From assembly GCA_025360585.1 (NCBI GenBank), contig JANYBW010000019.1:1-64000 (forward strand): a stretch of DNA of 64,000 bases, written 5' to 3'. Origin of the DNA: Actinomycetes bacterium. GTDB taxonomy: Bacteria > Actinomycetota > Acidimicrobiia > IMCC26256 > PALSA-610. The notes beneath the pieces were generated by a model, which saw only the letters and a list, made by a program, of their open reading frames with translations, had not been told where the DNA came from and did no database searches. The position numbers and the translations under genes were made by a program. Each line of letters begins with the position of its first letter. Position 1 is the stretch's first letter. This document shows, piece after piece, positions 50,135-58,957 of this stretch.

Positions 50135-51568
50135 ATGGCGCCCACGGTGACGGAGTGGAATGAGCTCGAACACGAGCACTCAGGCCGCACCCCGCGCCGC
50201 ACAACCGCAAAAGCGAAATCGCTTGCCGCCCGTCCGCTCGATACCCCGCGCCGGAGCCGTCTCCTACACAGCGACATTGCCGCGCTCCTCGCCGCGATCG
50301 CAACGTGCACGATCGGAGTGTGGGCTTGGCACGGCGGAGTCTCCGCGTTCGGTCGAGGTTGGGCGCCCGCCGCAACGTCGCTGACTCAGATCAGTGGCAT
50401 CGTCGCTTCCCTCGCGGGCCTGTTCGGCGTCGCGTTGGTGGCTCGACCAAAAAATGTCGAGCGAGCCTTCGGTCTCGATCAACTTTTTGTGTGGCATCGT
50501 TACCTTGGCGAAGCCATGGCCATCGCAGTTGGGGTTCACGTGGTGGCGGGGCTCCTGGAATGGACCCAAGGCGATGGGTTCTGGTCTGCGGTCCAGGATT
50601 CAACTGGCCGCCAACCGTACATGGCCGCAGCGACCATCGGCGCAGTCCTCGTCGGCGTCGTCACGGTAACTTCGCTGCGCTCGATTCGGCGCAAATTTGC
50701 CTATGAAACTTGGTACTTTTTACATCTGACGGCCTATTTCGCGCTCGCGGTTTCGTTCAGTCATCAGATCGTCACGGGCGGCGATTTTGCCCGGGACACT
50801 GTGGCGCGTTGGATCTGGATCGGGTTACACGGCCTCGTTATCGCGATGTTGTTATGGGGGCGCTTCGTTCCGACATTCGCAGCAATGTGGAAACCGCTAC
50901 ACGTTCGTTCGATCGAACGCCTCACCGACGACACCGCCAGTATTGTGCTCGGCGGCCCAACCCTGCAATCACTCAAAGCCGAAGCCGGCCAGTTCTTTTT
51001 GCTGCGACCATTGCGACGCGATCTCTGGTGGCAAACCCATCCGTTTTCATTGGCCGCGGCGCCTACCGCGCTCGGCCTTGAGTTCTCGGTCAAAGATCGC
51101 GGCGATGCCAGCGCAGCCATCGCGCAACTCGAGCGCGGGACCCAAGTTGCCATCGAGGGCCCGTACGGGATTTGCACGCCCGATGTGGCGGCGGGCCGCA
51201 AGCTCATCTTCGTTGCGGGTGGTATCGGTATCGCGCCAATCCGCGCGCTCATGCAACGCCTGGAACCAGGTAGCGAACCAGTGTTGCTATACCGCGCCCG
51301 GCGAACCAAGGATCTCGTTCATCTCGAAGAACTCCGCAGGCTCGCGGACTCCAAGGGAGGCACCGTGCTGACCCTCGTTGGGCCGAGCGCTTCGCTCGCC
51401 GATCGCGATCCGTTCGGCGCCGACTCCTTAGTCGCGGCAGTCCCCGATATTGCCGAACGTGTCGCGGTGCTCTGCGGCCCGGAACGGCTGCTCTTTGCCG
51501 CTCGAAAAGGCCTTATCGATGTTGGGGTTTCCAGTCTCGATATTCATTACGAACGGCCCTGGTGGTAA
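50135..51568 (+). CDS. Ferric reductase-like transmembrane NAD(P)H oxidoreductase
   Basis: A 477-residue protein. The N-terminal half has about six helices with paired histidines (for example WHRYLGEAMAIAVGVHVVAG and LHLTAYFALAVSFSHQI), suited to two haem groups. The C-terminal half is a ferredoxin-NADP reductase-type module, with flavin-binding HPFSLAAAP and nucleotide-binding FVAGGIGIAPIRALMQRL. It should move electrons from cytoplasmic NAD(P)H across the membrane. The start is ATG 50135; the frame is open far upstream inside the kinase gene. Followed by an FMN-binding protein (3-nt gap), it probably feeds an extracytoplasmic flavin chain. Confidence 0.88.
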   Translation: MAPTVTEWNELEHEHSGRTPRRTTAKAKSLAARPLDTPRRSRLLHSDIAALLAAIATCTIGVWAWHGGVSAFGRGWAPAATSLTQISGIVASLAGLFGVALVARPKNVERAFGLDQLFVWHRYLGEAMAIAVGVHVVAGLLEWTQGDGFWSAVQDSTGRQPYMAAATIGAVLVGVVTVTSLRSIRRKFAYETWYFLHLTAYFALAVSFSHQIVTGGDFARDTVARWIWIGLHGLVIAMLLWGRFVPTFAAMWKPLHVRSIERLTDDTASIVLGGPTLQSLKAEAGQFFLLRPLRRDLWWQTHPFSLAAAPTALGLEFSVKDRGDASAAIAQLERGTQVAIEGPYGICTPDVAAGRKLIFVAGGIGIAPIRALMQRLEPGSEPVLLYRARRTKDLVHLEELRRLADSKGGTVLTLVGPSASLADRDPFGADSLVAAVPDIAERVAVLCGPERLLFAARKGLIDVGVSSLDIHYERPWW

Positions 51569-51571
51569 CCC

Positions 51572-52117
51572 ATGCGCAGCTCTGATCGTCCGGCTTCACT
51601 CGCTCGTCGAGCGCTCCCGGCAGTATTACTCGCGGGGGTGAGTGGCGCCGCATTAACGCAACTCGACCGGCCTTCGTCGGGCATCGCGCTCGGCAGGGTC
51701 AAACCCAAGACTTCGACAACCTCCAACGGCACGCCCAGCAACACCGGCACTGTTTCGCCGTCGACTGTTGGCAACGGCGATCCCACCGCCACTTCGCGAG
51801 TACCGAATTCCAGCGTCCCCGCGCCGCCGGCGTGCAGCGGCGCAGCGGTGTTGGGGCCAGTCGTAGAAACCCGTTGGGGCCCAGTGCAGGTGAAGGCGGT
51901 GCTCACCGCGAACGGCAAAGCGGCATGCTCAGCCGACGCGCCGGTAACGCCAAGCGATCGCAATCGTTCACTCGATATCAATTCGCAGGCGGTGCCACTC
52001 ATCAACGACGAGGTCAAGGTGCAAGGAGTCAACTTCGATTCGATTACCGGAGCCACCGTTACCTCCGATGGCTACCGCGAATCGCTGCAGGCCGTTCTCG
52101 ACGGCAAACGCGGCTAA
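51572..52117 (+). CDS. Exported FMN-binding domain protein
   Basis: A 181-residue protein with an N-terminal signal or anchor (RRALPAVLLAGVSGAAL), a Ser/Thr/Pro-rich linker (about residues 40-85) and a C-terminal FMN_bind domain. The flavinylation motif ITGATVT has its acceptor Thr at about residue 164, where FMN is attached through a phosphoester by ApbE. It follows the ferric-reductase-like gene by 3 nt, and the ApbE gene lies 157 nt downstream. The whole suggests a periplasmic-side flavin electron carrier. Its acceptor is unknown. Confidence 0.88.
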   Translation: MRSSDRPASLARRALPAVLLAGVSGAALTQLDRPSSGIALGRVKPKTSTTSNGTPSNTGTVSPSTVGNGDPTATSRVPNSSVPAPPACSGAAVLGPVVETRWGPVQVKAVLTANGKAACSADAPVTPSDRNRSLDINSQAVPLINDEVKVQGVNFDSITGATVTSDGYRESLQAVLDGKRG

Positions 52118-52260
52118 GAACGCGCGCCGATAGGTGAGACGTAATCCGATGCAAGAATCCAGTTTCGCGCTCTCGCTGCGCTCCGGGGCCGCTCAGGCCG
52201 CGGGCGGCGCCGCGCTTCGTCGAGATCAGCCAGAATCCGTCGCCTTTTGGCGCGCCCACT
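52118..52260. repeat. Dispersed intergenic element, copy A
   Basis: A 143-bp non-coding stretch that shares several blocks with 60190-60300, for example GTAATCCGATGCAAGA at 52141 and CGCTTCGTCGAGAT at 52213. GCGCGCC (52122-52128) and GGCGCGC (52249-52255) form terminal inverted repeats. Compared with copy B it carries about 30 extra GC-rich bases in the middle. It lies between the FMN-binding and ApbE genes. Confidence 0.75.
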
Positions 52261-52274
52261 AAGCGGCTCGAAGC

Positions 52275-53051
52275 GTGCGCTCCCCCGCTCGGCATCGCAA
52301 ACATATCGAGGTGATGGGTACGGTCGCGAGCCTGCACATCTACGACGATGTTGCAACCGATAGCGCCGACGCAGCAATCGCTGAAGTCTTCGCGGATCTA
52401 CAAACGTACGAAGCAATGTTTTCAACCTTTGATCCCGACAGCGAGATCAGTCTGATAAACCGTGGTGGGCGCGCCATCGCGGATACGCCTCGGGAAATCA
52501 GCGAGGTGCTCGATGCGTGCCGTTGGCTGGAGCAGTCCAGCGATGGCGCGTTTTGTGTGTATCGCACCATCGATGGCGTTGAGCATCTGGATCCCGCCGG
52601 ATTCGTCAAGGGCTGGGCCGCCGAACGCGCCACGCGGCACCTCCATGATCGCGGATGTGCCAACTGGTACCTCAGTGTCGGTGGCGACATCCTGACCTCC
52701 GGGTCTCCCGCGCCCGGCGAAGCGTGGCAGATCGCAGTCGCAGATCCGTTCGTCACAAACCGGATCGCCGCGACGCTGACGGTTTCCTCGGGCGCGGTTG
52801 CCACCTCCGGAACTGCACAACGCGGAGCGCACCTCTGGGACGGTCGCGATCCATCTCTCGCCCCGAGTGCATTCGTATCGGTCACGGTGTTGGGCCCCAG
52901 CCTCACTTGGGCCGACGCCTTCGCCACGACGATGTTCGCGATGGGCGAGAGCAGTTTCGCATGGATCGAAGCATTCGATGGTTACGACGCATTCACGATC
53001 CGCCACGACGGCACAACGAAATCGACGAGCGGGCTCCTGGCCCATCGCTGA
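52275..53051 (+). CDS. apbE: FAD:protein FMN transferase (ApbE family)
   Basis: A 258-residue enzyme that attaches FMN to Thr/Ser residues of exported flavoproteins, using FAD and Mg. Characteristic elements are VMGTVASLHIYD near the N-terminus, DPAGFVKGWAAERA, SVGGDIL, ATSGTAQRGAHLWDGRDP and ADAFATTMFAMG. No clear signal peptide is seen, which is unusual, so it may act before export or the start may be longer. GTG start. The FMN-binding protein just upstream is its obvious substrate. Confidence 0.9.
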   Translation: MRSPARHRKHIEVMGTVASLHIYDDVATDSADAAIAEVFADLQTYEAMFSTFDPDSEISLINRGGRAIADTPREISEVLDACRWLEQSSDGAFCVYRTIDGVEHLDPAGFVKGWAAERATRHLHDRGCANWYLSVGGDILTSGSPAPGEAWQIAVADPFVTNRIAATLTVSSGAVATSGTAQRGAHLWDGRDPSLAPSAFVSVTVLGPSLTWADAFATTMFAMGESSFAWIEAFDGYDAFTIRHDGTTKSTSGLLAHR

Positions 53052-53091
53052 AGCTGCCCGAAATGACCAAGTAACCTGCATCGATACGAGC

Positions 53092-53118
53092 GATGACCCC
53101 GACTAGGTCGGGGCCATC
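53092..53118. terminator. Terminator-like hairpin between apbE and rplS
   Basis: CCCCGAC/GTCGGGG stem with loop TAG, extended by GATG/CATC with one mismatch, between convergent genes. No long T-tract; likely bidirectional. Confidence 0.6.
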
Positions 53119-53161
53119 GGAACACCACTACACGCGCAACGCGTGCTGCAAAAACGCTGCG

Positions 53162-53506
53162 TTAGAAGCGTTTTTCTTTGATCTTGGCCTTCTTACCAAT
53201 GCGGTCACGTTGGTAGTACAGCTTGGCGCGGCGTACGTCGCCGTGGATCGCGAGTTCGATTTTCGAGATCGTGGGAGAATGCACCGGGAACGTGCGCTCC
53301 ACACCCACACCGAAACTCACCTTACGAACGGTAAACGTTTCGCGGATGCCATCACCTTGGCGCCGGATCACGTGACCCTGGAACAGCTGAACGCGCTCGC
53401 GGTTACCTTCCACAACGCGCACGTGCACCTTGAGGGTATCGCCGGGGGCGAAATCGGGGATGTCGTCTCGCAGGCTGGCGCGGTCGACAAGATCGGTGCG
53501 GTTCAT
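53162..53506 (-). CDS. rplS: 50S ribosomal protein L19
   Basis: A 114-residue ribosomal protein located at the 30S-50S interface. [38 protein letters not shown] and the basic C-terminus RRAKLYYQR match L19. It follows trmD on the same strand by 93 nt, the last gene of the rpsP-khpA-rimM-trmD-rplS group. A hairpin terminator lies beyond it. Downstream, the usual lepB and rnhB genes are absent and the flavin module lies there instead. Confidence 0.97.
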   Translation of the reverse strand: MNRTDLVDRASLRDDIPDFAPGDTLKVHVRVVEGNRERVQLFQGHVIRRQGDGIRETFTVRKVSFGVGVERTFPVHSPTISKIELAIHGDVRRAKLYYQRDRIGKKAKIKEKRF

Positions 53507-53599
53507 GGCCTAAGGCTCCTGGTGATATCGGACTGACGTATCGCAGTCGCGCGCAACCAAATGGCGACACGACGCGGAACGGGCCAATCTTACCGGCCG

Positions 53600-54319
53600 C
53601 TATGGGCCTTCGGGGAACTCTTGTAACAGCTTGGTGTCGGCATCGGAGATCGGGCTGGCGACCAGGTCGGGGCGGCGTTCCATGGTGCGGCGTAACGCTT
53701 GAGCCCGGCGCCAACGGGCGACTTTGCCGTGATCGCCGCTGCGCAGGACCTCGGGTACCGTCCAGCCGCGAAAATCTGCGGGCCGGGTGTACTGGGGATA
53801 CTCAAGAAGGCCACCGCTGAAACTCTCCTCGGCGCTCGACGCTTCGTTGCCGAGCACGCCCGGCACCAACCGGGCAACGGCTTCGATGATGACCAACGCG
53901 GCGGCCTCTCCGCCGGCCAGCACGAAATCGCCAATCGAAATTTCCCCGTCGCACAGGTGCTCAGCGACCCGCTGATCCACACCCTCGTAACGCCCACACA
54001 ACAGCGAGAACCCATCGAGCACGCTGAGCTCTTCAGCGTACTCCTGGTCGAATCGACACCCACTCGGCGACAACAACAGCAGCGGTCGCGGCGGTTGCGC
54101 TGCTTCGACCGCGGCGAAGATAGGGCCAGGCATCATCACCATGCCTGGCCCTCCGCCAAACGGAGCGTCGTCCACGCTGCGGTGGCGATCCTCGGTGTGG
54201 TTGCGCGGATCGTGCAGTCGCACGTCGAGGAGCTGCTGTTCAATACCGCGACTCAGAATCGTGGTGCTGAGCGCGCCAGTGAGATATTCCGGAAAGAGCG
54301 TAAAAACATCGATACGCAT
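53600..54319 (-). CDS. trmD: tRNA (guanine-N1)-methyltransferase
   Basis: A 239-residue SPOUT methyltransferase forming m1G37 in tRNA with SAM. Visible motifs are [39 protein letters not shown] and [16 protein letters not shown], the trefoil-knot SAM site. The length is normal. It lies 10 nt after rimM in the standard ribosome-maturation operon. Confidence 0.97.
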   Translation of the reverse strand: MRIDVFTLFPEYLTGALSTTILSRGIEQQLLDVRLHDPRNHTEDRHRSVDDAPFGGGPGMVMMPGPIFAAVEAAQPPRPLLLLSPSGCRFDQEYAEELSVLDGFSLLCGRYEGVDQRVAEHLCDGEISIGDFVLAGGEAAALVIIEAVARLVPGVLGNEASSAEESFSGGLLEYPQYTRPADFRGWTVPEVLRSGDHGKVARWRRAQALRRTMERRPDLVASPISDADTKLLQEFPEGP

Positions 54320-54329
54320 TGATGTTTTC

Positions 54330-54911
54330 CTATTCGAACAGTTCGAACAATCCCGCAGGCGGGTCGATCTTCACGACCCGATTCGAGCGATCGTGATCCA
54401 CGACAAACACCATGGGCACCAACACTCCGGTGCTGAGCACCAACATATCGTGAGCCGGATTTTCTTGGACGGTACGAACTCGCCCGCAACTCGTACCATC
54501 GGTCAGCACACACTCAGCGCCCACCAATTCGTGCACCCACATCTCGCCTTCGGGGAGCTCACCAAGCGGATCCCCAAACAACAGCGTGCCTCGGAGGCTC
54601 TCGGCGATCTCCCGGGTGTTCATGCCATCGATGCGCACCACAAACTGGTGAGATTGCGGACGGCTCGCCGCGATGAGATACGCGCGATCATGCGCGTCAA
54701 ACAAGGTAGAACCAACCGCGAAGCGCTCGGGGCGATTCGAGATCGGGGCGATGACAACATCGCCTTTGAGCCCATGGGCTCGCGAGATTCGCCCAACTTC
54801 GAGGCGCCCGAGCTCTGAACCACCTGCCACTGGCTTTGCAGCAGGATCGCTCGGCGTGGGCGGCTGCGCCGACGGATCAGTCAACGACTTCGAGTTGCAC
54901 GCGATCGCCAT
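54330..54911 (-). CDS. rimM: Ribosome maturation factor RimM
   Basis: A 193-residue 30S maturation factor with an N-terminal RimM barrel ([19 protein letters not shown]) and a C-terminal PRC-barrel ([17 protein letters not shown]). The start is uncertain: ATG 54911 overlaps khpA by 35 nt and gives a Pro/Ser-rich leader of about 30 residues; a GTG at 54830 would begin just before the conserved domain. It lies in the conserved order between khpA and trmD. Confidence 0.9.
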   Translation of the reverse strand: MAIACNSKSLTDPSAQPPTPSDPAAKPVAGGSELGRLEVGRISRAHGLKGDVVIAPISNRPERFAVGSTLFDAHDRAYLIAASRPQSHQFVVRIDGMNTREIAESLRGTLLFGDPLGELPEGEMWVHELVGAECVLTDGTSCGRVRTVQENPAHDMLVLSTGVLVPMVFVVDHDRSNRVVKIDPPAGLFELFE

Positions 54912-55188
54912 CAGCAGCACCGGCAGCTCGCGCGACCTGGCGCAGTGCTTGGACAGTGCGGCCACGGCGGCCGATCAAACGGCCGACATCGCCAGGAGCA
55001 GCTCGAACCGTCAGGATGGCTTCGCCATCGCGGCCTTCTTGCAGATCTACGTCAATGCCATCGGGCTCATCGACAAGCGACTTCGCCAGAAATTCAGTGA
55101 CTTTGTGGGCCCGAACGCCTACAACCCGGTTGCCCGGAGCTCCGACTTCATCGACAGCATCGTGTTCAGTAACGATGTCGTCGCTCAC
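54877..55188 (-). CDS. khpA: KH-domain RNA-binding protein KhpA
   Basis: A 103-residue small RNA-binding protein. The KH loop is [16 protein letters not shown] near residue 72, and the C-terminus continues DRVQLEVVD. An acidic N-terminal extension of about 20 residues is present. It overlaps rpsP by 4 nt and the proposed rimM start by 35 nt. The gene order rpsP-khpA-rimM is usual. Confidence 0.92.
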   Translation of the reverse strand: MSDDIVTEHDAVDEVGAPGNRVVGVRAHKVTEFLAKSLVDEPDGIDVDLQEGRDGEAILTVRAAPGDVGRLIGRRGRTVQALRQVARAAGAADGDRVQLEVVD

Positions 55189-55514
55189 GCGGATGCGTCT
55201 TTCTTTTTCGCCACCGAAGCACGCGGCTTCGGTTTTACGGCAGCTTGCTTGCCGTGTTTGGCTTGGTAGGTATCCCAGACGCCAGCTATACCGAGGATCT
55301 TGCTCGCTTGCTCGGTCGGTTGCGCACCCTTTTCGATCCAGGCCAGTGCGGAATCCGCGTCGATGTTGATCAACGACGGCTCGCGGCGGGGTTCGTATTG
55401 GCCGAGAATCTCAATGAAACGGCCGTCTCGGGGGCTGCGCGCATCGGTAACGACAACACGGTAGGTCGGCTGCTTCTTCTTGCCGACGCGCATCAAGCGG
55501 ATCTTGACGGCCAC
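55185..55514 (-). CDS. rpsP: 30S ribosomal protein S16
   Basis: A 109-residue ribosomal protein. [20 protein letters not shown] and [15 protein letters not shown] are signature segments, and a basic Ala/Lys-rich C-terminal tail follows. The start is GTG 55514, with AGGAG 7 nt upstream, which settles the boundary although the frame is open further upstream. First gene of the rpsP-khpA-rimM-trmD-rplS operon; the leader region 55515-55759 contains hairpins. Confidence 0.96.
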   Translation of the reverse strand: MAVKIRLMRVGKKKQPTYRVVVTDARSPRDGRFIEILGQYEPRREPSLINIDADSALAWIEKGAQPTEQASKILGIAGVWDTYQAKHGKQAAVKPKPRASVAKKKDASA

Positions 55515-55683
55515 AGTGGATCTCCTGAAAAACGTTTGGGGTACAGAACTATGTGAGGCATTACTTGTGCAGCATTGCCGGGGAGGCATTGCCACGGGTT
55601 GGATGCCCGGTTCAGACGCGCTGACGCGTGTGCCGAGCGGACCCAGGGAGTGTAGGCGAACAAGCCCTCGCACTCCGGCTTCA

Positions 55684-55735
55684 GCGCCCACTTCGCGATT
55701 CTGGTGGGCGCGGAATTGCGGTTTCCCGAGGGAAA
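55684..55735 (-). terminator. Two hairpins between ffh and rpsP
   Basis: On the transcribed strand, a TTTCCC/GGGAAA hairpin (55722-55735) is followed by GCGCCCAC/GTGGGCGC (55684-55711). They lie in the 245-nt gap after ffh and before rpsP. They could terminate ffh transcripts or attenuate the ribosomal operon. The rest of the gap contains no gene. Confidence 0.45.
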
Positions 55736-55759
55736 AGCTCCGGGAAAGGCGAAATGGGG

Positions 55760-57298
55760 TTAGCGCTTTGGGGGGGCGCCTGGAAAATTCGGCCCTGGGA
55801 AATTCGGCCTGGGGAATTTGGGGCCGCCTGCACTACCGGGTCCACCAAAGCCGCCGAGTTCGCCGAGCTGGCCCAAATCGAAGTCAGCCATGTCGCTCAT
55901 ATCCGGAAATCCTGCCGGCAGCCCCATCGGCTTCGTTTTCGGCGCGCTTGCCGCAGCAGTCACGCGGCCACCGCCTTTTTTCTTGTTCTTTTTGTTCTTG
56001 CGCTGGACCATCTTGCCCATCACGCCCATCTGGCCCATCATCTGTTGCATCTGTTTGAACTGCTTCAACAGGTTGTTGACGTCGTTGGTCGTGGTGCCGG
56101 AGCCCTTGGCGATCCGCGCCCGCCGAGCACCGTTGATGAGATCGGGTTTGCGCCGTTCCTCGATCGTCATCGAATGGATAATCGCCTCAACTCTGCCAAT
56201 CTCTTTGTCGTCGATGTCGGCGTTTTTCAGTTCCTTCGGTATGCCAGGAAGCATCCCCATCACACTTTGCAACGGGCCCATCTTTTTGATCTGCGCGAAC
56301 GCGCTCAAGAAATCTTCCAGCGTGAACGTGCCGTCGCGCATGATTTCTTCGGCGCGTTCTTGCTGTGCCGTGTCGAACGTTGCTTCGGCTTTTTCGATGA
56401 GCGTCAGTACATCGCCCATGCCAAGAATTCGGCTAGCCATCCGATCGGGATGAAACACCTCGAATTCATCGAGTTTTTCACCCGTACCCGCAAACAAGAT
56501 CGGCTTGCCAACCACCTCTTTCACGCTGAGCGCAGAACCGCCACGAGCGTCGCCATCAATTTTGGTGATGATCACACCGTCGAGACCAATTTGTTCGTTG
56601 AACTGTGCCGCAACGTCGACGGCTTGTTGGCCGATCATCGCGTCGATGACGAGCAAGGTGTTGTGCGGCTTGATCACATCGCGGATCTCGCGCAATTCAC
56701 TCATCAATTCCGCATCGATTTGCAAACGCCCGGCGGTATCCACGATCACAATATTGCGACCGAGCCGCGCAGCTTCTTCAAGGCCCTTACGTGCCACCGT
56801 AACGGGGTCGCTATTTTCGCTAAAGAACGGAACGTCAACGCGCTCCGCAAGCGTGCGGAGCTGCTCGACTGCCGCGAGGCGCTGAAGATCGGCACCGACC
56901 AACAACGGATGCAAGCCTTGACTCTTCAGGTATTTCGCGAGCTTCCCCGCGTGAGTGGTTTTTCCAGAACCTTGGAGACCAGCGAGCATGATGATCGTCG
57001 GCGGTTTCGAACTCATCGTGAGCTTGGTGGTCTCGCCACCGAGGATCCCGACCAGTTCTTCATTAACAATCTTGATGATCTGCTGGCTTGGGTTCAGCGC
57101 CTTGTGGATCTCCGCGCCGATCGCACGATCCTTGACCCGATCCACAAACGCACGCGCGACCTTGGCATTGACATCGGCGCCGATGAGCGCACGACGCAAC
57201 TCGCCCGCGACTTCGTCAACGTCGCGCGCAGTGAGTGTGCCGCGCTTGCCAATCCGTTTAAAGATGCTGTCAAAACGATCGGAAAGTGATTCAAACAT
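55760..57298 (-). CDS. ffh: Signal recognition particle protein Ffh
   Basis: A 512-residue SRP GTPase that binds signal peptides and targets ribosomes to the membrane. N domain, then G domain with [13 protein letters not shown] (about residue 110), DTAGR and [10 protein letters not shown], followed by the methionine-rich M domain with [13 protein letters not shown] and a KMVQRKNKK stretch. The C-terminal tail is unusually rich in Gly/Phe/Pro; its last part derives from a near-perfect 15-bp tandem repeat (55780-55825), giving FPGPNFPG-like repeats. Start ATG 57298. Confidence 0.97.
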   Translation of the reverse strand: MFESLSDRFDSIFKRIGKRGTLTARDVDEVAGELRRALIGADVNAKVARAFVDRVKDRAIGAEIHKALNPSQQIIKIVNEELVGILGGETTKLTMSSKPPTIIMLAGLQGSGKTTHAGKLAKYLKSQGLHPLLVGADLQRLAAVEQLRTLAERVDVPFFSENSDPVTVARKGLEEAARLGRNIVIVDTAGRLQIDAELMSELREIRDVIKPHNTLLVIDAMIGQQAVDVAAQFNEQIGLDGVIITKIDGDARGGSALSVKEVVGKPILFAGTGEKLDEFEVFHPDRMASRILGMGDVLTLIEKAEATFDTAQQERAEEIMRDGTFTLEDFLSAFAQIKKMGPLQSVMGMLPGIPKELKNADIDDKEIGRVEAIIHSMTIEERRKPDLINGARRARIAKGSGTTTNDVNNLLKQFKQMQQMMGQMGVMGKMVQRKNKKNKKKGGGRVTAAASAPKTKPMGLPAGFPDMSDMADFDLGQLGELGGFGGPGSAGGPKFPRPNFPGPNFPGAPPKR

Positions 57299-57360
57299 GA
57301 TCCTGTGAATCTACCGGAGGCAATCGCAGCCGCTGAGCCGGAGCGATGCAGCTAAGGCGG

Positions 57361-57439
57361 CCAGCGCGTCCGGCAAGCGCATCCAACCACCGCGTCCAAC
57401 CAGCGCCGTCTAACCAGAGCGTCCGGCAAGCGCGTTCGG
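57361..57439. repeat. 13-bp tandem repeat, six units
   Basis: Six imperfect units such as CCAGCGCGTCCGG, CAAGCGCATCCAA and CCACCGCGTCCAA (one unit is 14 bp) in the gap between ffh and the carotenoid oxygenase. Its words resemble the CAATTCAACC-type motifs of the repeat at 26-290, which suggests a related origin. Confidence 0.7.
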
Positions 57440-57467
57440 CAGCACAGGGGTCCGTCGGCGTGCGACA

Positions 57468-58913
57468 ATGATGACTATGACCATGACTTCTGAGCCCCCG
57501 GTGCGCAGTTCGTATTTGTCCGGGAACTACGAACCAATCCAATCCGAGGTCACCGCAGATCTCCAGATCATCGCGGGCGTGATCCCACAAGACCTCAACG
57601 GCGTGTTTGCTCGCAATGGCGCAAATCCACGGTTCGAACCCAAGGGTCGATACCACTGGTTCGACGGCGACGGCATGATTCATGCCGTTGAATTCGGAAA
57701 TGGATCCGCGACGTATCGCAATCGGTACGTGCGCACCGCCGCGCTCGCGGCTGATTTGGATGCAGGCGAATGTCTCGCCGCAGGCATTCTGGAGCCACCG
57801 GATTTCTCGCGCGCCGAGGGGCCGTACAAAGACACTGCAAACACCGATCTTGTGTTCCACGCGGGGCAGCTGCTCGCGGTGTGGTGGCTCGGTGGAGAAC
57901 CGCACGTGGTGCGGCTCCCTGATCTCGAAACGCTCGGCGTGCAGAGCCACGACGGCAAACGCACCTGCGGGTTATCGGCGCATCCCAAGCTCGATATGCA
58001 CACTGGCGAATTGATGTGGATCGATCATCAACCATTTCCGCCGTACCTCACTTACGGCGTCATTTCGGCCACCGGCGAACTCGTCCACCAAACCCCGATC
58101 GATCTCCCAGGCGCGCGTCTGCAACACGATCTTGCGATTACGCCGAACTATTCCATCCTCATGGATATGTCGATGATGTTCGAACCTTCGGCGTTGGCGC
58201 GCGGCAAAGTGAAACTCGGTTTCTATCCCGATACCCCAAGTCGATTCGGTCTCATCCCACGCTTCGGAACCAACGAAGATATTCGTTGGTTTGATGCCGA
58301 GCCAATGTTCATGTATCACACCGTCAACGCGTGGGAATCCGGCGATGAAGTGGTGCTCGTTGGGTGTCGGATCGATCAACCGTTCACCGATGCCGCACCG
58401 AGTTCTGCGGATCGCGTCCCCGCGATCGCAAATTTGCGCCTCGCGCCCGCATTTCATGAATGGCGATTCAACGTACGCACCGGTACTTGTCGCGAACGTC
58501 AACTCGACGATGTGTACGCCGAGTTTCCCCGCATGGACAATCGCTTGCTTGGTCGTGCTTCACAATTTTCATATCACCAACGATGCGCGGAGACCTCGAC
58601 GTTGTTGTTCGATGGCGTCGTCAAGTACGACTATTTGAACGGCTGCGCCGCGCAAACCCATTCGTACGAAACGGGCTGGTTTGGCGGCGAGACCGTCTTT
58701 GCCCCGCGCGACGGTTCGACTTCCGAAGACGACGGCTATCTCATCACGTTTGTGGTGCACGAGGGCACAGGTGAAAGCGAACTCCATGTGCTCGACGCCC
58801 AACGCATCGCGGATGCACCAGTGTGCAGGCTCAGCATTGCGCAACGAGTGCCGACCGGATACCACACTTGGTGGGTTGATGCTGCGAGCGTCGCGAATCA
58901 GCGGCCGCTGTAA
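57468..58913 (+). CDS. Carotenoid oxygenase (RPE65/CCD family)
   Basis: A 481-residue non-haem iron dioxygenase, expected to cleave a double bond of a carotenoid or a related conjugated compound. The four iron-binding His can be assigned to SAHPKLD, LQHDLAIT, MYHTVNAWE and the C-terminal GYHTWWVD. The N-terminal GVFARNGANPRF and WFDGDGMIHAV are typical of the family. It is a single gene inserted between ftsY and ffh, on the opposite strand, with a tandem repeat upstream. No carotenoid synthesis gene lies in the window. The substrate could also be a stilbene-like phenylpropanoid. Confidence 0.92.
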   Translation: MMTMTMTSEPPVRSSYLSGNYEPIQSEVTADLQIIAGVIPQDLNGVFARNGANPRFEPKGRYHWFDGDGMIHAVEFGNGSATYRNRYVRTAALAADLDAGECLAAGILEPPDFSRAEGPYKDTANTDLVFHAGQLLAVWWLGGEPHVVRLPDLETLGVQSHDGKRTCGLSAHPKLDMHTGELMWIDHQPFPPYLTYGVISATGELVHQTPIDLPGARLQHDLAITPNYSILMDMSMMFEPSALARGKVKLGFYPDTPSRFGLIPRFGTNEDIRWFDAEPMFMYHTVNAWESGDEVVLVGCRIDQPFTDAAPSSADRVPAIANLRLAPAFHEWRFNVRTGTCRERQLDDVYAEFPRMDNRLLGRASQFSYHQRCAETSTLLFDGVVKYDYLNGCAAQTHSYETGWFGGETVFAPRDGSTSEDDGYLITFVVHEGTGESELHVLDAQRIADAPVCRLSIAQRVPTGYHTWWVDAASVANQRPL

Positions 58914-58957
58914 CGGCCTACCGGAGACCGCCCGCCGACGATCGCCGATCAAGCGGG

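Noticed and set aside
53162-55514. Alternative antisense genes over the trmD-rimM-rpsP operon
   Set aside because: All are shadows of conserved ribosomal and tRNA-modification genes.
55628-57289. Long open frame opposite ffh (553 codons)
   Set aside because: It is antisense to the clear Ffh coding sequence, has His/Arg-rich composition and no family similarity; a typical shadow of GC-rich coding DNA.
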